A stretch of 64,000 nucleotides of DNA from Knoxdaviesia capensis (Eukaryota; Ascomycota; Sordariomycetes; Microascales; Gondwanamycetaceae): the NCBI GenBank assembly GCA_001510575.1, contig LNGK01000006.1, forward strand, positions 863,565-927,564, read 5' to 3'. The position numbers and the translations under genes were made by a program. The notes under the pieces were generated by a model. It ran no database searches. It was not told the DNA's origin and worked only from the letters and a program-made list of their open reading frames with translations. Shown piece after piece: positions 44,001 to 57,816 of the stretch. The number at the start of each line of letters is the position of its first letter. The stretch's first letter is position 1.

Positions 44001-47000
44001 TTTGATCCGACTTTCTTTGAAATTTGGCTTCAGGTCTATTTCTCGCTCTTAGTGTCCAAAAGCCATTGCCAAGTTTCCATTCTGCACAATGACCGGCGGA
44101 TATCCATCTTTCAATACATCGTTTTTACCTGTTGAAGCAGGACATCCATGGTGAGCTGGCAATGAAGATACTGACTGACCAACAGCACCCGATCACGCTT
44201 CTCCTGTACGGCCAACACATGATATTGGAGAAACTGCCTGGACAATACTGGTCTTCATTAACGCAGCCCAACCCGGCCGTTTATTCCCTCCCTAGCAGCT
44301 CAGTGTCGATATCCAGACATCTCATCTCCTTCCCATAGCCCTGGGATTCGCCAGCGGGTTTGTATGTCCGAGATATTCGCAGTAACGATTGAAGTTATAT
44401 TTAGAACATCATGGCTTGTCTGTGAACAGCAGCTCCCGCGAGGAAATTCGCCCAAAAATAGACATCACATCTACCAACTTCCCCGCTGTTGTTCTCGAAG
44501 GGCTATCAGATAGATTCCCTATCTCTCAGGAGCCGGATGGGTGAAGGTGTCTCAAAATAGAACATCTCTCTTCATCTCCCAGGGCTTTGGTTGGGCTCGC
44601 CGGGGGTCGTTCTCCTGCTCTTTAGATTAGCCTTTCATCACGAGCCCTAGGGATTTACCTTACTACCGCCAATGACCGCGGCTTGATATATGATGGTCCG
44701 TGGGAAGTTGGAGATACACCTCTCCGAGAGACGGGCATAGATGCAATGGGAGGTGGGTGTGAGCACAGTAGCGGCTCGGTCAGGAAGCGTGAGAGAGGGA
44801 TAGTCAATACCGTCACACGACTGCATCCATAAAGTGATATTTTTTTTAAAGTCTCGTCGACCTGCTATACGTGGCCCAGTTCCCGTGCCCTGGAGCATTG
44901 ACCACCAGCCACGGAAGCCTGACGCTGGCTTCGACAGGGCTTCTATCGATAACAACAACCCACATTCTGGCAATATCGAGAGTGGAACTTGCGTAAGAGG
45001 ATTTCGAGATATTCTAAAAATACCCATATGCCTCGCTAAGAACCGGTCGGCTCTCTGCCGTGCCCGTGATGAAGGCCGGGCGGGATAGCAGAGTGAGGGG
45101 AGGTTAATATACCGAGGGGCCTAAATGAAACCACCCAAAAGAATGTCCCATCAACGGTATTGGTGCATGCCAATTTGGACTTACGACCGCCAGCGTATCT
45201 GTGCAAGATCTACTGGGCGTGTGCCCAGAAGCGTGTATAGTGCAGTCAGAACGCAAGGCGGGAATGGAAGCATTCCGTGGAACGAATCCTGCAGTGGCCT
45301 TGTATCTGTGGGAGTTTTTATTCTAGGCTTGCGGGCGGGATCTCACCCCTATAGCAAGCCACTTAAGCGTCCTCTCCTCGCGACATCTCCAGAAATAAAA
45401 AAACAAGAACAAAAAGCACACTTCATGGGCTGACTTACATACCCGAGGATCGGCGGAGACCTGCAGCGGCGACAAGACAGGACAAGAAGCAGGAACGGTG
45501 GCTCCGAGCAGGCAGACCACTCAGATTTGCACTATACATGTGAACAAGAGGTGTCGTTCAAGTAAAAATGTCCATGGAGCGGCGTGTTGATTGTCGTACG
45601 TTAATGAGGCTTGGAACAGAGGCGAAAATCCCCCAAGTATCTGAAATCAGCGGAGGACGCATACGCGGAAACTGGAATCATTGGCGCTGGGCGCAGACGC
45701 TGATTCCTCGGATAGGGCTTTCTTCTCTTCTTCGGTGGTTCCGCGCCGCGGCGATATATGGTGATGCACCGTGGTCTGTGTCTCGACCCAGACAATGATC
45801 GTGGCCCTTTGGGCGGCGGTTGGGAAAAATACCTGTGCTGATATCACGACCACCTGCATGCAAATCCTGGAATAACATACGCAGGTTTCCATTTTCTTTT
45901 AACGTTGGTGCATCTGGGCTTTGAGCTTTTCCGTTTTCTCGTCCCCCACGTATCCAGCTGATACAGTGGTATCTTTAACGAGGGCGTTGGGATTTTCGGG
46001 GAGATCGCTGCGACCGGCGATCGAGATGCGTGATCTCAAATATCAACCCGCCAAACCAAAAAAAAAAAAAAAAACCGAAGGATCACCGGCTGTGACGACA
46101 TTGACGACATTGATTCTCAACCAAGGCGTGGTTCAGCCAGGGGGATTGGGGGACTCAGATAGCAAATCAGCCATGCACAGAGTACTACACAGGCACAGAG
46201 ACATGCAGCCTGTGAGCTGGGAATACAGATACACAGGCAGACATCCCACCACAGAGAGATCATGGTCAGCCTTTGAAAACTCGGTGATACTCGGTTGACT
46301 GGTGCAACTTGCACAACTTACACAAACGGCGACCGCCCTGGCTTTCACGCACCGCGAAACCGTGAACTGTGAGCCTGACGTCATGGGGTCTCGGGTTAGG
46401 GTTGGAGTTACCAGGTTTCGGTTCCATGTAAGTCAACCGAACAAATCATCCCTCGACCATGGCCAGCTACGGTCTTGTCCGCGGTATCGACTGGGAAGAG
46501 TCAAGGTTATGTGCATCCCGTTCTGGACCGCCGGCTGAGAGGAGAGTCAGTCATACAATATACTGTACTGTACATCGAGGGGCCCAGCCGAGCCCACCTT
46601 GACGGAGACCATAAGCAGGAGCAGTGAGTCTCGCCGCATAACAGCAGGCAATCTGTTCACGCCAGTACCGGCGGAGGTATCTGTTATGCCGTGAGTATAG
46701 CATGGGGATACTTGGGGCCTTCTCACGCCTCCCGGCTTATATGTGCATGTACAGGACATTGTGTTGAATCCCCAACACTAGACACAGCGGACGTGGGCTT
46801 TTGACAGACCATATATGGGGAGAGAGAGAGACCACGCAAAACTCCAGGTATCGGAAGACGAACTGGGCCCTTTGGGCATTTTCTTCGTAATCAGATTGGG
46901 ATGGGTGGGTGGAGAGAAGGAGGAGAACCGGGGGGGCACATATATCACTCTATCCGTCTCTGGGTGCAAGGGGGTGGGGGGAGTGCGTGGTGGTGAGAGG

Positions 47001-49547
47001 CCGGAATTACTGGTGAAGAGCTGGGATATGCTGACTTGCGTGATACAAAGACACCACAAGCCAGCTAGCTAGGCTGGCATACTAACTGTTGAGATACTAC
47101 CGTTACGTTACGCTGCTGTTGTTCACCTTATATGCATGAAATAACGGTGATGGACCCTCGCCAGAATCCCCCCCTCGCACCAGGGATCCTCCTCCTCTCC
47201 GTCGAGAGCGAGGTATCTATTATCTGTGTCTGCCTCGTCGAAGGTACTTTCAAGCCCTCTCTCTCATCATTGCCCCCCCCTTCCAGCCTTTGCAGTCTCA
47301 AGTCCTCTCCCACCTCTCCGATGTACAGGATGCACTTATCTACTAGCAAAAGAAAAGGCTACACACACCTGCGGAATAAAATCCGGCCCTCGACGGCTAC
47401 TGGAGGCAAAAGCCGGCCTGTCATTCGGAGGGTTTGCGCGGGCTTGTCAATGTTACTGTAGGTTTGCGCCCACTTCTGTTGCGCAGTCGGGCGTGAATAG
47501 AGACGGAGGACTCACTATCTACGAGAGTATTACATATCAGAATACGGCGAGTGGTTGGCAAGCCGTGATTAGCTTCGCTTATCTTCCATTTCACTTGTTT
47601 TCCGTCTCTTCCAGATAGATGTGTTCTGATCGATTTCCCACCAGAGAGCTAGCTACTAGAGAAGCCCACTGAGCTGCTAGACGGCTCAAAAGCTGCTTGG
47701 AGCTATTGGTGAGGAAGAACAAGGTGGCTACGCCTGCTTGGACCCGGCCAATCTTATTCCCGAGGTCTGACACTCTGGGGAGCCCGCGAAAGACATGGCC
47801 GACGGAAGCAGAGAAAGGCACAAATGTGCATCCAGAGCTGTGTGTGTACTGAGCCTAGGGTTGAGCGTGTCTACCACGGTAGCAATGGCATGAAATAATG
47901 ACCGGTCGATATAGCCAGTCACCTAGAACTCCCCCGCTGCGACGTGGGACGGTGTATTCAAGTGTGTGCAGTTTTATGAAATCCAGTCTCCTCTTTGTGA
48001 GAAAGGGAACTAAAAAGCCACATTGGGTGGTAAAGTGCCAAAAGTGCAACACTGGGTCAAAGGTCCTTACACCAGTTCCGGCGGTGCAGACCCTGCTTTG
48101 GATGCGTGGGAAGGGGGATAAATTCCCTGTTTGGGTAATTTTGTCGTCCTGGATGAGGGAGTAAACCGGAAAAAAAGAAGAAGAGACCCCGGGAACGAAG
48201 AGGAGAAGGCGGGACCTGTAAGCGGTTTTGTTCGGGACTACGTAACGTTGGCATGATAGTATGTCCGCTGGACGACGTTTAAAGGGCTTCCGCAGACTGC
48301 GGATCGTGGTGGTGCTGCGGGAGAGCAGAGGCGCTCGGGGTTGTTGTTGATGATGGCTTGTTCATGTAAGTAGCCCGAAGCATGCAGAAAACACCGGACT
48401 CCGGTCGCAGGGAACACAAGGACTCGGTTCATAAGCCGATATGATAACACGGGCAGACAGAATCCCACGGTCACGAATATATGCTCGAAGCCGCCGCGGA
48501 GATTGGAGTGGCCGTTCTTAGATATACATCCGAAATCAACGACGGCTGGAGCCTTCTTGAGCGTCAGCGGGCGCCGGCGCGTGAAACAGACAGCTAGCTA
48601 TTGAGCGCGGCGTCCATCTGGCTTGAAAATGGGCGTAAATGTTCGGATATCCCGTACAGCAGCAGTAGGAACGTGGCTCGAGGGGGAGGGCTATAACAGG
48701 CACGTATACCCTATAGAGCCGCGATACACTATGGGGTTTAGTAGGGAGAACTTCATTTCATGGATCACTTCCCTGTGCTTCTGATTTCTTCTAGCTCGTT
48801 CATGTTTGATTCTCCAGATCTTCTACGAGCTGGGCCCTGATAACGCCAAAACAAAAGGGCCTTTCACGCGACCACACTAATGCTTACTGAGGGGGGCATA
48901 TATGTGCAATTTACCGTGTTGAGTTCGTTCACGCGAATCCCGCGACGGGGTTTGTGGAATATAATCGATAAGGGGAGGGGGCGTTGAGGGTTGAGAATAA
49001 CAGTGGTAAGTATATGTTCACTTGGTGAACTGGAATATGATCGTACAGGAGGAGGATATCTAAGCGATGGCTCTTGATCAGAGGTTTCTTGATGAGCATG
49101 AGCTTGCCATTAGGGTTTAACCCAGCGCCGGGTGCACATGTAAACTGGCTGCCGATGGTGGCCTATCACTACGGCTAGGTGGCGCGCAACGGAGACGTGT
49201 TTGCGGGTATTCGTTTGTCAGGGAGCGAGCGAGCGGCTGCGGGAAACGACAGCAGCCGACGGTATAAAGCTCAGTGTTATCTTGCTTCGGTTGCCTGGTC
49301 CTTTTGGCTGACATTTCTGGATTCCCCAGGCGAAGTGGGGGAAAGTAATAGCCCACACACATACACACACACACACCACAGCTCAGCACACAGAAGGCAA
49401 AATGTGGCTGACCCACGGTAGATAGAGAGGATGGTAGCGAACTCTCATTATTCCTATACTCGCTTACAACACCCACGGCTAGGAAACCAACCGAGCAGGG
49501 GCCGGGCTTCGAGAATCCTTGGCCCAGGGAGGGAGCGGCGAACGAAA

Positions 49548-49579
49548 AGAGAGAGAGAGAGAGAGAAAGAGAGAGAAGC
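49548..49579. repeat. (GA)n microsatellite, imperfect
   Basis: A GA run interrupted by AAAG. Confidence 0.8.
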
Positions 49580-51494
49580 AAGGTTTGTGTACGGGCGCTA
49601 AGGAAGTGTGTACCGGAATATAATTCCAGAGGGACCTTTGGTGCTTTTTGGTGAGGGTGTGTGGTGTGGTGCGCTGATATCGTATTGGTATTTGGAGGAG
49701 GCTGGTTCTCGCGAGGAGGGGGAGGGGGGCTAGGGTTGGTTGGGGTTTGGGCCGGTTTTGTGGATGATACCGAGATGTGTGCAGTGATGGAATGGACGAC
49801 AAGTGAAGCGTGTTCAACTGGCCAGACTTGTTCTGGGCTTCTGGTGAGGTTTTGGCGGGTAGCTTTCTGGTGTCTTAACATGGGCTGCATGGGAGCATGC
49901 TACGTGTCACTGCTTTACATACCTTCAAGAATGGATAGAGTAGTGTCTACTGAACATACCATGGCTTCTGAATTCCTGCTCTCTCGTCCCCTTTCTCACA
50001 TGCTTCCGACACTTCCAAGACTCTACATTATTCCCTCGCGTAACTTCTCGAAACATATCTTCAGAAAACCTCGCACACTCACTATCCCGTCCCCGCAGCC
50101 AAGCAGCCCATCGCGACCGTAGTGCCGCCCACCCGCAGCACCAAAAGATATCCTTTTCACGAAGTGTTGCGATCGTCTTGGTCGCTGGTAGTCGACAGGG
50201 GAGCGGGAAGCAGACGAGGAGGGGAATGGGACTTGTGTTCACGCCTACACTGCACCCTGGTCTCGGAAGGAAGGTCTGGGTTGGGTTCGTGGAATGTTCT
50301 CCAAGGGATCTGTGTGTGGTCGGGATGTGAATATATAACGAACGGGCTATTCTCACGAAGGCCGAGTGAATCACGAGAGACGATCGCAATTTACTGGGTT
50401 TCTCACGAATGTGCGGTGGAAAAGAGATCGCCAGTTTCTATTACGTCGTCTAAACCATCCATTCGCCAACAGTTACTTGATCCTCCCGTTTACCCAGCCT
50501 GCAGTTCCCGTGTATTCCTCATTGAAGGGCACTTTCCACCCGTTTATGAAGATATCCCCATCTTGCAACCCGGCACTGAGCCGAGCCGACCGACAGCATG
50601 TACACTACGTGCCTCCCCCGTCCTCCTTTGCCGGGAGATAAAGAGCCCGCGCTCAGGTACAAGCTTGTATCTCTTAGTGTAACTTGCTTGCATGCATGTA
50701 GAGCCCTTTGGATTGGCATTGGATTTTTTGTTGTTTTTCCTGGGCGGGTAATAACGAGCGAAAGGAACAGACCTGGCGTGGGCTGCGCCCTTGGGCTAGT
50801 GTGGCTGCCATCCAAACCAAACCTGGCTTTTAACCTACAAAAGCGTAGCACGCACACACTAAAGCATCCTCGCACGCAGAGATCCATCGTCTGCAAAATA
50901 GCTTGAGATCTGGAGCGATTTGGGAGTGCAGAAAGCGGTTTAGCCTGGAGGAGGGGAACTAGCCACTGAAAGGGACAAGTGTGCACGCATCAACAAAAAG
51001 TTCCTCGATCTGAACGCCCCCCCCGTCCCCTCCCCTCCCCTGTATATGTGTGTCTGTTGCGCCGTTGTAACGCTGGGCGGCCGGGGGCTTTGAAACGAAG
51101 CCCGTGCTGCAGCAATACCGCACCGCTGGCCTGCTGGATCGTCTGCTCTTCAGCGTCCTTTCAGTGCGCGATGGGGAGGACGAAGTGGTGAGGATTGTCC
51201 CGTAGTCTTCCTTTTCTCTCCGTTGCCGTTACTTATTGCGTGTTTCCTGGCTGTCGTCATTTTCTCTTCCCACCCTTGCGCACTGTCGGTGTGCCGTGGT
51301 TCATGCCATGTTTGTTTCTCCCAGCATCCGCCTCCCTCATCCCCATACTGTACATTTTTCTTGGTGGCTGTGACATCTGAGAGTGCTCGTACGGAGTGGT
51401 GGTCCTGTGATACAGATCCAGGCATGTCTCTGGCTGCAGAAAGAACGCCGTCTTGCATCATTCGCTCAGGTCTGGGAATTCAGGAACCAGCTGG

Positions 51495-51523
51495 TATGTG
51501 TGTGTGTGTGTGTGTGTGTGTGT
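51495..51523. repeat. (TG)n microsatellite
   Basis: An uninterrupted TG run of about 14 units. Confidence 0.92.
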
Positions 51524-53905
51524 CTGGGTTGTGTGTTTGATCTCACCTAAAATCCAGCCTGGACTCTGGAGAAACCAGAGGCTGAACTAAAACACCGACA
51601 TATCTTCCAACTCGCAACTCTAATGATTTCCATTGGTTTGGGCTAGAAACCGTCATCACAGCCGTGGGTTTGTTTTCGGTTTTTATTTTATTTTATTATA
51701 TATTTATATTTATATTTTTTTATTAGCTGCTGCATGTCTTCCAGCCTCGGTAATGAGCTGCTCTCGTGGCCGATCAGGAACGATCAGGAACAGGCCGACC
51801 GAGAAACGCAAACAAAGGGAACAGGAGGCAAGCGACAGACACTGGCGATGGTTACGCATTGAAGCCCTCCCTGCCCCGCAGCCCTCAAAATTCCTACGTA
51901 TTAGACGTCTATCGCATCTGGTAGCACAGAGTGTACACACACATACAGACTCGCAATTGCGGCCACAAAAGGTCCCCTTGGCGCCGTTATCTCAACCCTC
52001 TATCCGATGTTCCAGAATATCTGATCCTGGAGTGGTATCTCTACCTGTACGCTGAACTGGTTCGAGGATATGCAGCTGATTTGGGGTCCGTAGAGTCGTA
52101 GTTTGCGGGAATATTCTTGTTTAACGTGCAGAGGGCACTGCGCTCCTCGAATCTCGCCTACAAGAAAAACCCCCGTACTAAGGGCAAAATTGCATAGCAC
52201 ACACACCGTTATATGTCCACTTACTATAGCATCTCGCTCCGGTGGACTTTAAAACTCCGTCGAGATATCGCATTTACATGCCAGGGACACCTTATCAATC
52301 GTGGCATAAAAAGGGTCCATGTAAGCATCCATTTGAAGGTTCGAGACGGACTCCGTGTAGATGTTTCGACTGAAGACCGACTTTTGTACAGAGAACGGGG
52401 CTGCCATTTGTCGTATTTGTCTAGTACAACATCACAGAGACCATATATGTGAGGTAACAGCCAGAAAAACGAAGCCATCTACGTCAACGAACCCGGATAT
52501 GGCCTATCCCAGTAATAGAAACAGTGGCTGGCAGGACATATCCTTCCCTGGGACCAGAGATGACGAGGGGGCTGTTTGTGTATCTTTTCGACCAACCGGG
52601 TTATATATTGCGGCCCAAGAGACTTGTGGTCCGCTCGCTCGTACAGCACATTACACACTTTGGTGAACTGGTTCAGTAGAACCCCGACTCGACAGGGTAG
52701 TTTATTGTGTACCGTAGATCCCGTTTTACAGGTTGCGGTGTGAGAGAGTGTTGGAGCTGTGCATCAAGCCAAGGTTCTGAGCGCAACAGATCGAAGCGGC
52801 GGCGGTCGGTTCCTTTTCCTGATCTCGTTGATACCGCCTACAGTATACTGCCGTCCAGCACGAACTGACTATATCGCACACCTTCTATATGAACATGCAT
52901 GTCAGCGTCAGCACTGCTCGCTTGTCTTGGCGAGTGTGCGGACCAGGCGCTAGGATGTTGGCCGGCAAAAACAAATAAAAAAGGATGTCTTTATATGCTA
53001 TAATGTTCGCCGGCCTGGCCTGTGGCCCTGCGTGAAACTGGAGATCGGGGGGTGATGGGGACTGAATCAGGGACACGAGATGTTTCTTGAAGCGGAGGGA
53101 AAAGCGACAAGCAAGCGACATTGCCGGCCCAGAGCCAAATAGGTCTCTAACTTCTCTTTGCCTCTGGTTCTCGCGTTCATGTGTCTTCCGGGGGCGAGAT
53201 GAGACTCTTCACTGATCTGCAAGTGGTCAGTGCTCAGCATCACTAAGCCAGAACACGCACGAGAAAAGTACGCTACACTTTATCCCGGAGTATGTGCCAC
53301 CTTGTGTCGTAGGGATGCTGGATCTGGACCGTCCAGGCCTTGACTGGAGGTTGAAACTGTCTGTGTCGGGTGGGCATTCAGGTGTCAAGTGGGTGGGCTG
53401 GATAACGAGGAAAACCTTCACGGCCACAACCCTGCGAGGTGAGAGTATGTGGACGGGCGGCCACCACCGCGGTTCTGCAGCAGATATCGATAAAAAGTGT
53501 TCTAGAGGACGGGTCGAAGAGGCAAAGAAGGTGATCCCGAAAGATTGCGAGGCAGGCCAGTGCTTGCCGGCGGTGGAAGGATGACCGAGGGAAGGTGACC
53601 AAGGGCCATGATAGCCGCCGTCACGGTCAACTATACAGTACTATGAATATGTATATATACTCGTACCTAGACTGCTGATCGGAAGAAAGCACTTGGTAAT
53701 GCTATGGGAAGCATATTGGCCACTCTGGGACATTTTAGGGTTCACAGTTGGACGTTGAAAGAACAGGTTAGACTCTTCGAGGCCTAGTAATGTCGTACGT
53801 GCCGTGAGGGCCGAGACACATTGAACTGGTCAAATCTCAGAATCTCAAATCCGAATCGCCGCCATCTTCTTTCGTCGTCTTCCTCTTCTTCTCAATAAAC
53901 ACACG

Positions 53906-53942
53906 CCCCCCTTCCCCCCCCCCTTCCCCCCCCCTCCCCTCC
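53906..53942. repeat. C-run tract with G-quadruplex / triplex potential
   Basis: Five C runs (6, 10, 9, 4 and 2) separated by one or two T give a nearly pure pyrimidine tract. The minus strand therefore has four G runs of at least four, enough for a G-quadruplex, and the tract is close to mirror-symmetric. Confidence 0.7.
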
Positions 53943-56900
53943 AGAATCTAGCCCCCCCTGGTCAGTGGAGAACTGCCAAGACGTGAACCAACTAACAGAA
54001 GTTCTCCCGTATCTTCTGCTTCTGGTGCCTTTTGCTAGCGGCCTAGGGAAAAGGCTAGACTGAAACACTATAGCAAGCTTCACAGCGAGGGTTGTGTCCA
54101 TACTCGGTGTTGGAGTGGTGGAGTGGTGCGCCGTACGTTAGTTACTCGGGCCTTGCGGCATTGCTATAAGGCCGAAGGACCCTGTGGAGGGAAGTTGAAG
54201 TGTGGTGCGGGATGCTTGCTGTTCGGCCCAGAGCTTGTGAAATTGTTGGTGGAGGTCCCTATCTGGCTGGGGTAACCACGCTCGTTTGGGTCCTGGTGAC
54301 GGGCGCAACGACAGCAGCCCTCGGGGATGCTTCTGCGGATACTGGCTGTACTGTACTGTATAGAGTTGACAAAGGCTTTGATCATTTACGCCGTGTGTGT
54401 GTGTGTGTGATGTCCGTCACAGGATCGCAGGGTTGAGCTCAAGCCCGAGTTTGGGAGGGGGAGCACTTAGTATATTTTTATCACCTCGATTTAGATTAAG
54501 CCAGAGCTGCAGGAATCCAGTCGACTCAGACATATGCGCCTAAGACTGCGGTCACATGTGAGCGGCGAACAGCGACATGGAGACGGATCCCGATAAGAGA
54601 GAGGAGCCGCCGAATTAATTCATGGATGGAAATGACCGTGTGGCACCTGCGCCGGTGGTGGTGGTGGTTGACAGCAGCAATTATGGTGTGGCTGTGTTCT
54701 GTTGGCCTGTGCTTCTTGTCTGATATTGATCGCCCTTTGCCGCAAGCGCAGACAGAAGAAGCACGCCAGAAGCCTTTGGAAGAGTTCGAGATGCATTTGC
54801 CGGGGAGATTGCATCCAAGTAAGTGCACGCGACTTCCGTGGGAACGCTTCGTATGTCATCGTCGGTCTGATTGATTGATTGCCAAAAGGCAAGAGGCAGA
54901 CGCCGTAGATTGCCTGCATCCTGCGGTCGCTCCTTCTTCTCGCAAGCATCGTATATTGAGATCCAAAGATACACCACCCACACCACGCGCGGAAGCTGCG
55001 ATCAGCAAATGAGCCCTCCGAATTAATCTCGACGACGGTCATTCCGTCCTGCCAACTGCATGTGTCGTTGGTTCCTTCCGTTCACGGCGCCGCGTCGACG
55101 GGTGAACGCCTCCTTCCTCCCTCCATCCCGCATGGTCTCTCGGTGTGCTCTTTCTCTTTCCTATCGGAGAATGCTCGTGACTTTTGGGGGAATTGTGCGT
55201 GTGCGAGTTTCTGTGCCCTGATTACTAAACGCGCCAGGATAGATTGCCCTAACTGACCGGCGTTTCATCTGCCGGATTTTGATCATTTCATGGGCGAAGT
55301 GCATCATCGTCAGCTTCATTCACTTTTCACTCCTCTTGCGTGTGCTGTGGTGCATGTGCCAAAATGACATCGCACGGTCCAATCAGATGCCCTCTATTTC
55401 GCTCCAATATACCAGTATCACTGGCTGCCATCACATAATTGCGTTTATCAGATAATAAACCTTATTACACTCGCTTTTGATCGCCTCCTCCTCGCTTGTG
55501 CGGCGGCGGTGGTGGTTCTTTTTGCTGCGTTTTCGGCTATTAGTCCTGGACCTTTGGTTCTGATTCCTTGCCTGGGGGGGTCTCATTTAGTTCCACGCCT
55601 CCCCCCCGTCAAATATCCCCCGCTAAACCCCCCTGTCCACCGCTCTCCGAAAAGGTTGAGGATGCCACACAACCACTGCACTGCACACACCCTGCGCTGA
55701 TGCTGTGCTGTGTTGCAACTTCACAGGATGGATGGATGGACTTTCTGAGGGGAACCCGGCAGCGTCAAGTGTGTGTCTGTCTCGTCATTATCAACCAGCC
55801 GAGTGTCAGGCCGGTTGTAGTGTACAGTAGGGTGCTGTGAAGGGCCGGTCATCACCACTCTGGTGTGAACAGTTGCATTGGCGGATCAATTGATATCTTT
55901 CAGCGCTCAAAGAACTGCGACGGCGCCCCGACGCTGCCTGTCTTGGCGGGCGGCCGAAGTTCTTTTTCCTTCTTCTGTTGTTCTTCTGGCGACGCCATCC
56001 CACCCTGCACCTGCAATATGGGCTTGGTAAGTGGTGTGCGTCTTGATTTCTGCGCTGCCACCCGCTGGATGGAGTACTCCTCCTCTCTTTCTCTCTCTAT
56101 CTAGCTGCTGTCTTTTTTCCGCTCCAAACACCATCAAGACAAACGTGTCGTCCAACATCATCGCCAACCGGACCGATCGACAGCACAATTAAACTTTGCT
56201 CCGGGCCATCAAGTCTAAAAAAGCAAATTCCGAGGCCTTATCAACGAAATCGCCGCCGCAAACCTCGTCCAAGTGCTTGTTCCCTGCTGGCATGAATCCT
56301 GTGAAATGGTCTGGGCGAATCATACAGCCCGGCCTCCCCGGTCAAAGCCATGCGCGAAGGCGACAAAAGACCAAAAACCCACCTTTTTGGGCCCGGTGTC
56401 GACTTATTGGCTTTATCGCGGCGACCCGACTTTTGGCTGGCTGGAGTGAAGTGAGAGTCTCGCCGTGTGAGGTTTGCCTCCAGCACACACACACACTCTC
56501 TCTCACATACGCGTTCTAAGAAGAAGTTTGTTCTCTCGGTGTCTTCTCGAGCCTAGAGTCTAGACAATGTTGGCTGAGCGTCGTGCTTCGGTGATATTTC
56601 GTATGACGATCGATACATCCAACTGGCACACCTATCTGTGCCAACCGTCTTGACCAATACGATATCTCGCCTCCTCCCCCGTCCTGTCGGCCTCTCCACT
56701 CTCCTTATCCCTCCACTGTGGTCCATGGTTTCATTACTTACAGGCCACTCCTTGAAGGCGACCACTAACTCGTACGAGCCCAGCATGTTCAACGGAAGAC
56801 AGAAGGTCCTGCAACCCCGAATCGATGCCTGCACCTATCAGAAAGGCGGAGCCCTGGATTGGGGCACTCACTATCAGACGGAACTCACACACACACGCAC

Positions 56901-57029
56901 ATTCTCTCTCTGTGTGTGTGTGTGTGTGCGTGGGTGGGTGACAGTCCAAGGAAAGATGCGGCGCTGGTGGTGCTCAAAGTTGCATTACATGCACCCTAAC
57001 CATCTCCAGACCCATTGACAGAAGTTCTT

Positions 57030-57816
57030 CACCCTCTTGCACGCCCCCCCCCGGAGCTAAGTCAACAACACACTCCCCTCGATTTGAAAAATCCCACACG
57101 CCTCTCTGGGCCGGCTTCCCCCCACACTCTTCACAATCTCTCTCTCTCTCTCGTGTGTGGTCTTCTGGCTTGTCTACAGCATACACCTCCCCTCTCTTCC
57201 CCCCAAGACCATTTCTGACACCCCATACACCCCCATACACCATCCACTTCACTGTTCTCCCCTCTTCCCTACCTTACCTCTCCATCTTGTTGTTGTCCAT
57301 CCCGCCTGTCCTTGCTGCTCCAGTTGCACTGACTGACAAGAAACTAGCTGTATAACAGCTCCATCATGCGCCGATCGACCTCGACTCATTTGTGCTGCCA
57401 AAAAGCCCGTACTTATTATATGGCTGGTGTGTAGCTTCACACTTAAGACTAGACCATCCTCGCTTTTTCTCGATCTTCTCACTACATCGGTCCAACTTTC
57501 TTATATATCTCCTCCCCCTTCCTCATAATTGTTCTCCATCATCATCCCCTCGACTTATTTTCCATCTTCCTTATCTCCAACCATCCACCCAATCTTTCTT
57601 TTCATTGATCTTCATTCTCTCGGCTTGATTCTCTCCATCATCAACATCATCACAACCTTCACTTCTTCTACCACGCTTCTTCATCCGACCTTCTCCCACC
57701 TGCATATATCCATCTACCTATACACCCACCTCTTGCGTGTAGTCGCGTATTCGACATCAATTCACTCACAACTCTCTTCGCCAACCTATCTTTCTCACCC
57801 ACTCCTCAGATCCTAA
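57030..57816 (+). promoter_or_regulatory. Pyrimidine-rich promoter and leader of the Zn2Cys6 gene
   Basis: The plus strand is strongly C/T-rich for almost 800 nt up to the ATG, with few purine runs, as in many fungal 5' untranslated leaders. ATGs are scarce; one at 57366 opens a short upstream frame. No clear TATA box. The transcription start and any leader intron cannot be placed by eye. Confidence 0.5.

Larger units (their letters stand above)
44001..57029. other. Gene-free interval, part 3
   Basis: No supported gene. It carries an A17 run at 46058-46074, GT and GA runs, a C-rich tract at 53906-53942 and further TAGGGTT heptamers at 46397, 47856, 49111, 49731 and 53736. The 257-codon minus frame at 49890-49117 is mostly translated CT/GA and CA repeats (Ser-Leu and Cys-Val runs) and is not credible as a gene. 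Confidence 0.55.

Noticed and set aside
49117..49890. 257-codon minus-strand frame in the gene-free interval
   Set aside because: Much of it is translated CT/GA and CA microsatellite and proline-rich low complexity; no homology signal and no gene context.
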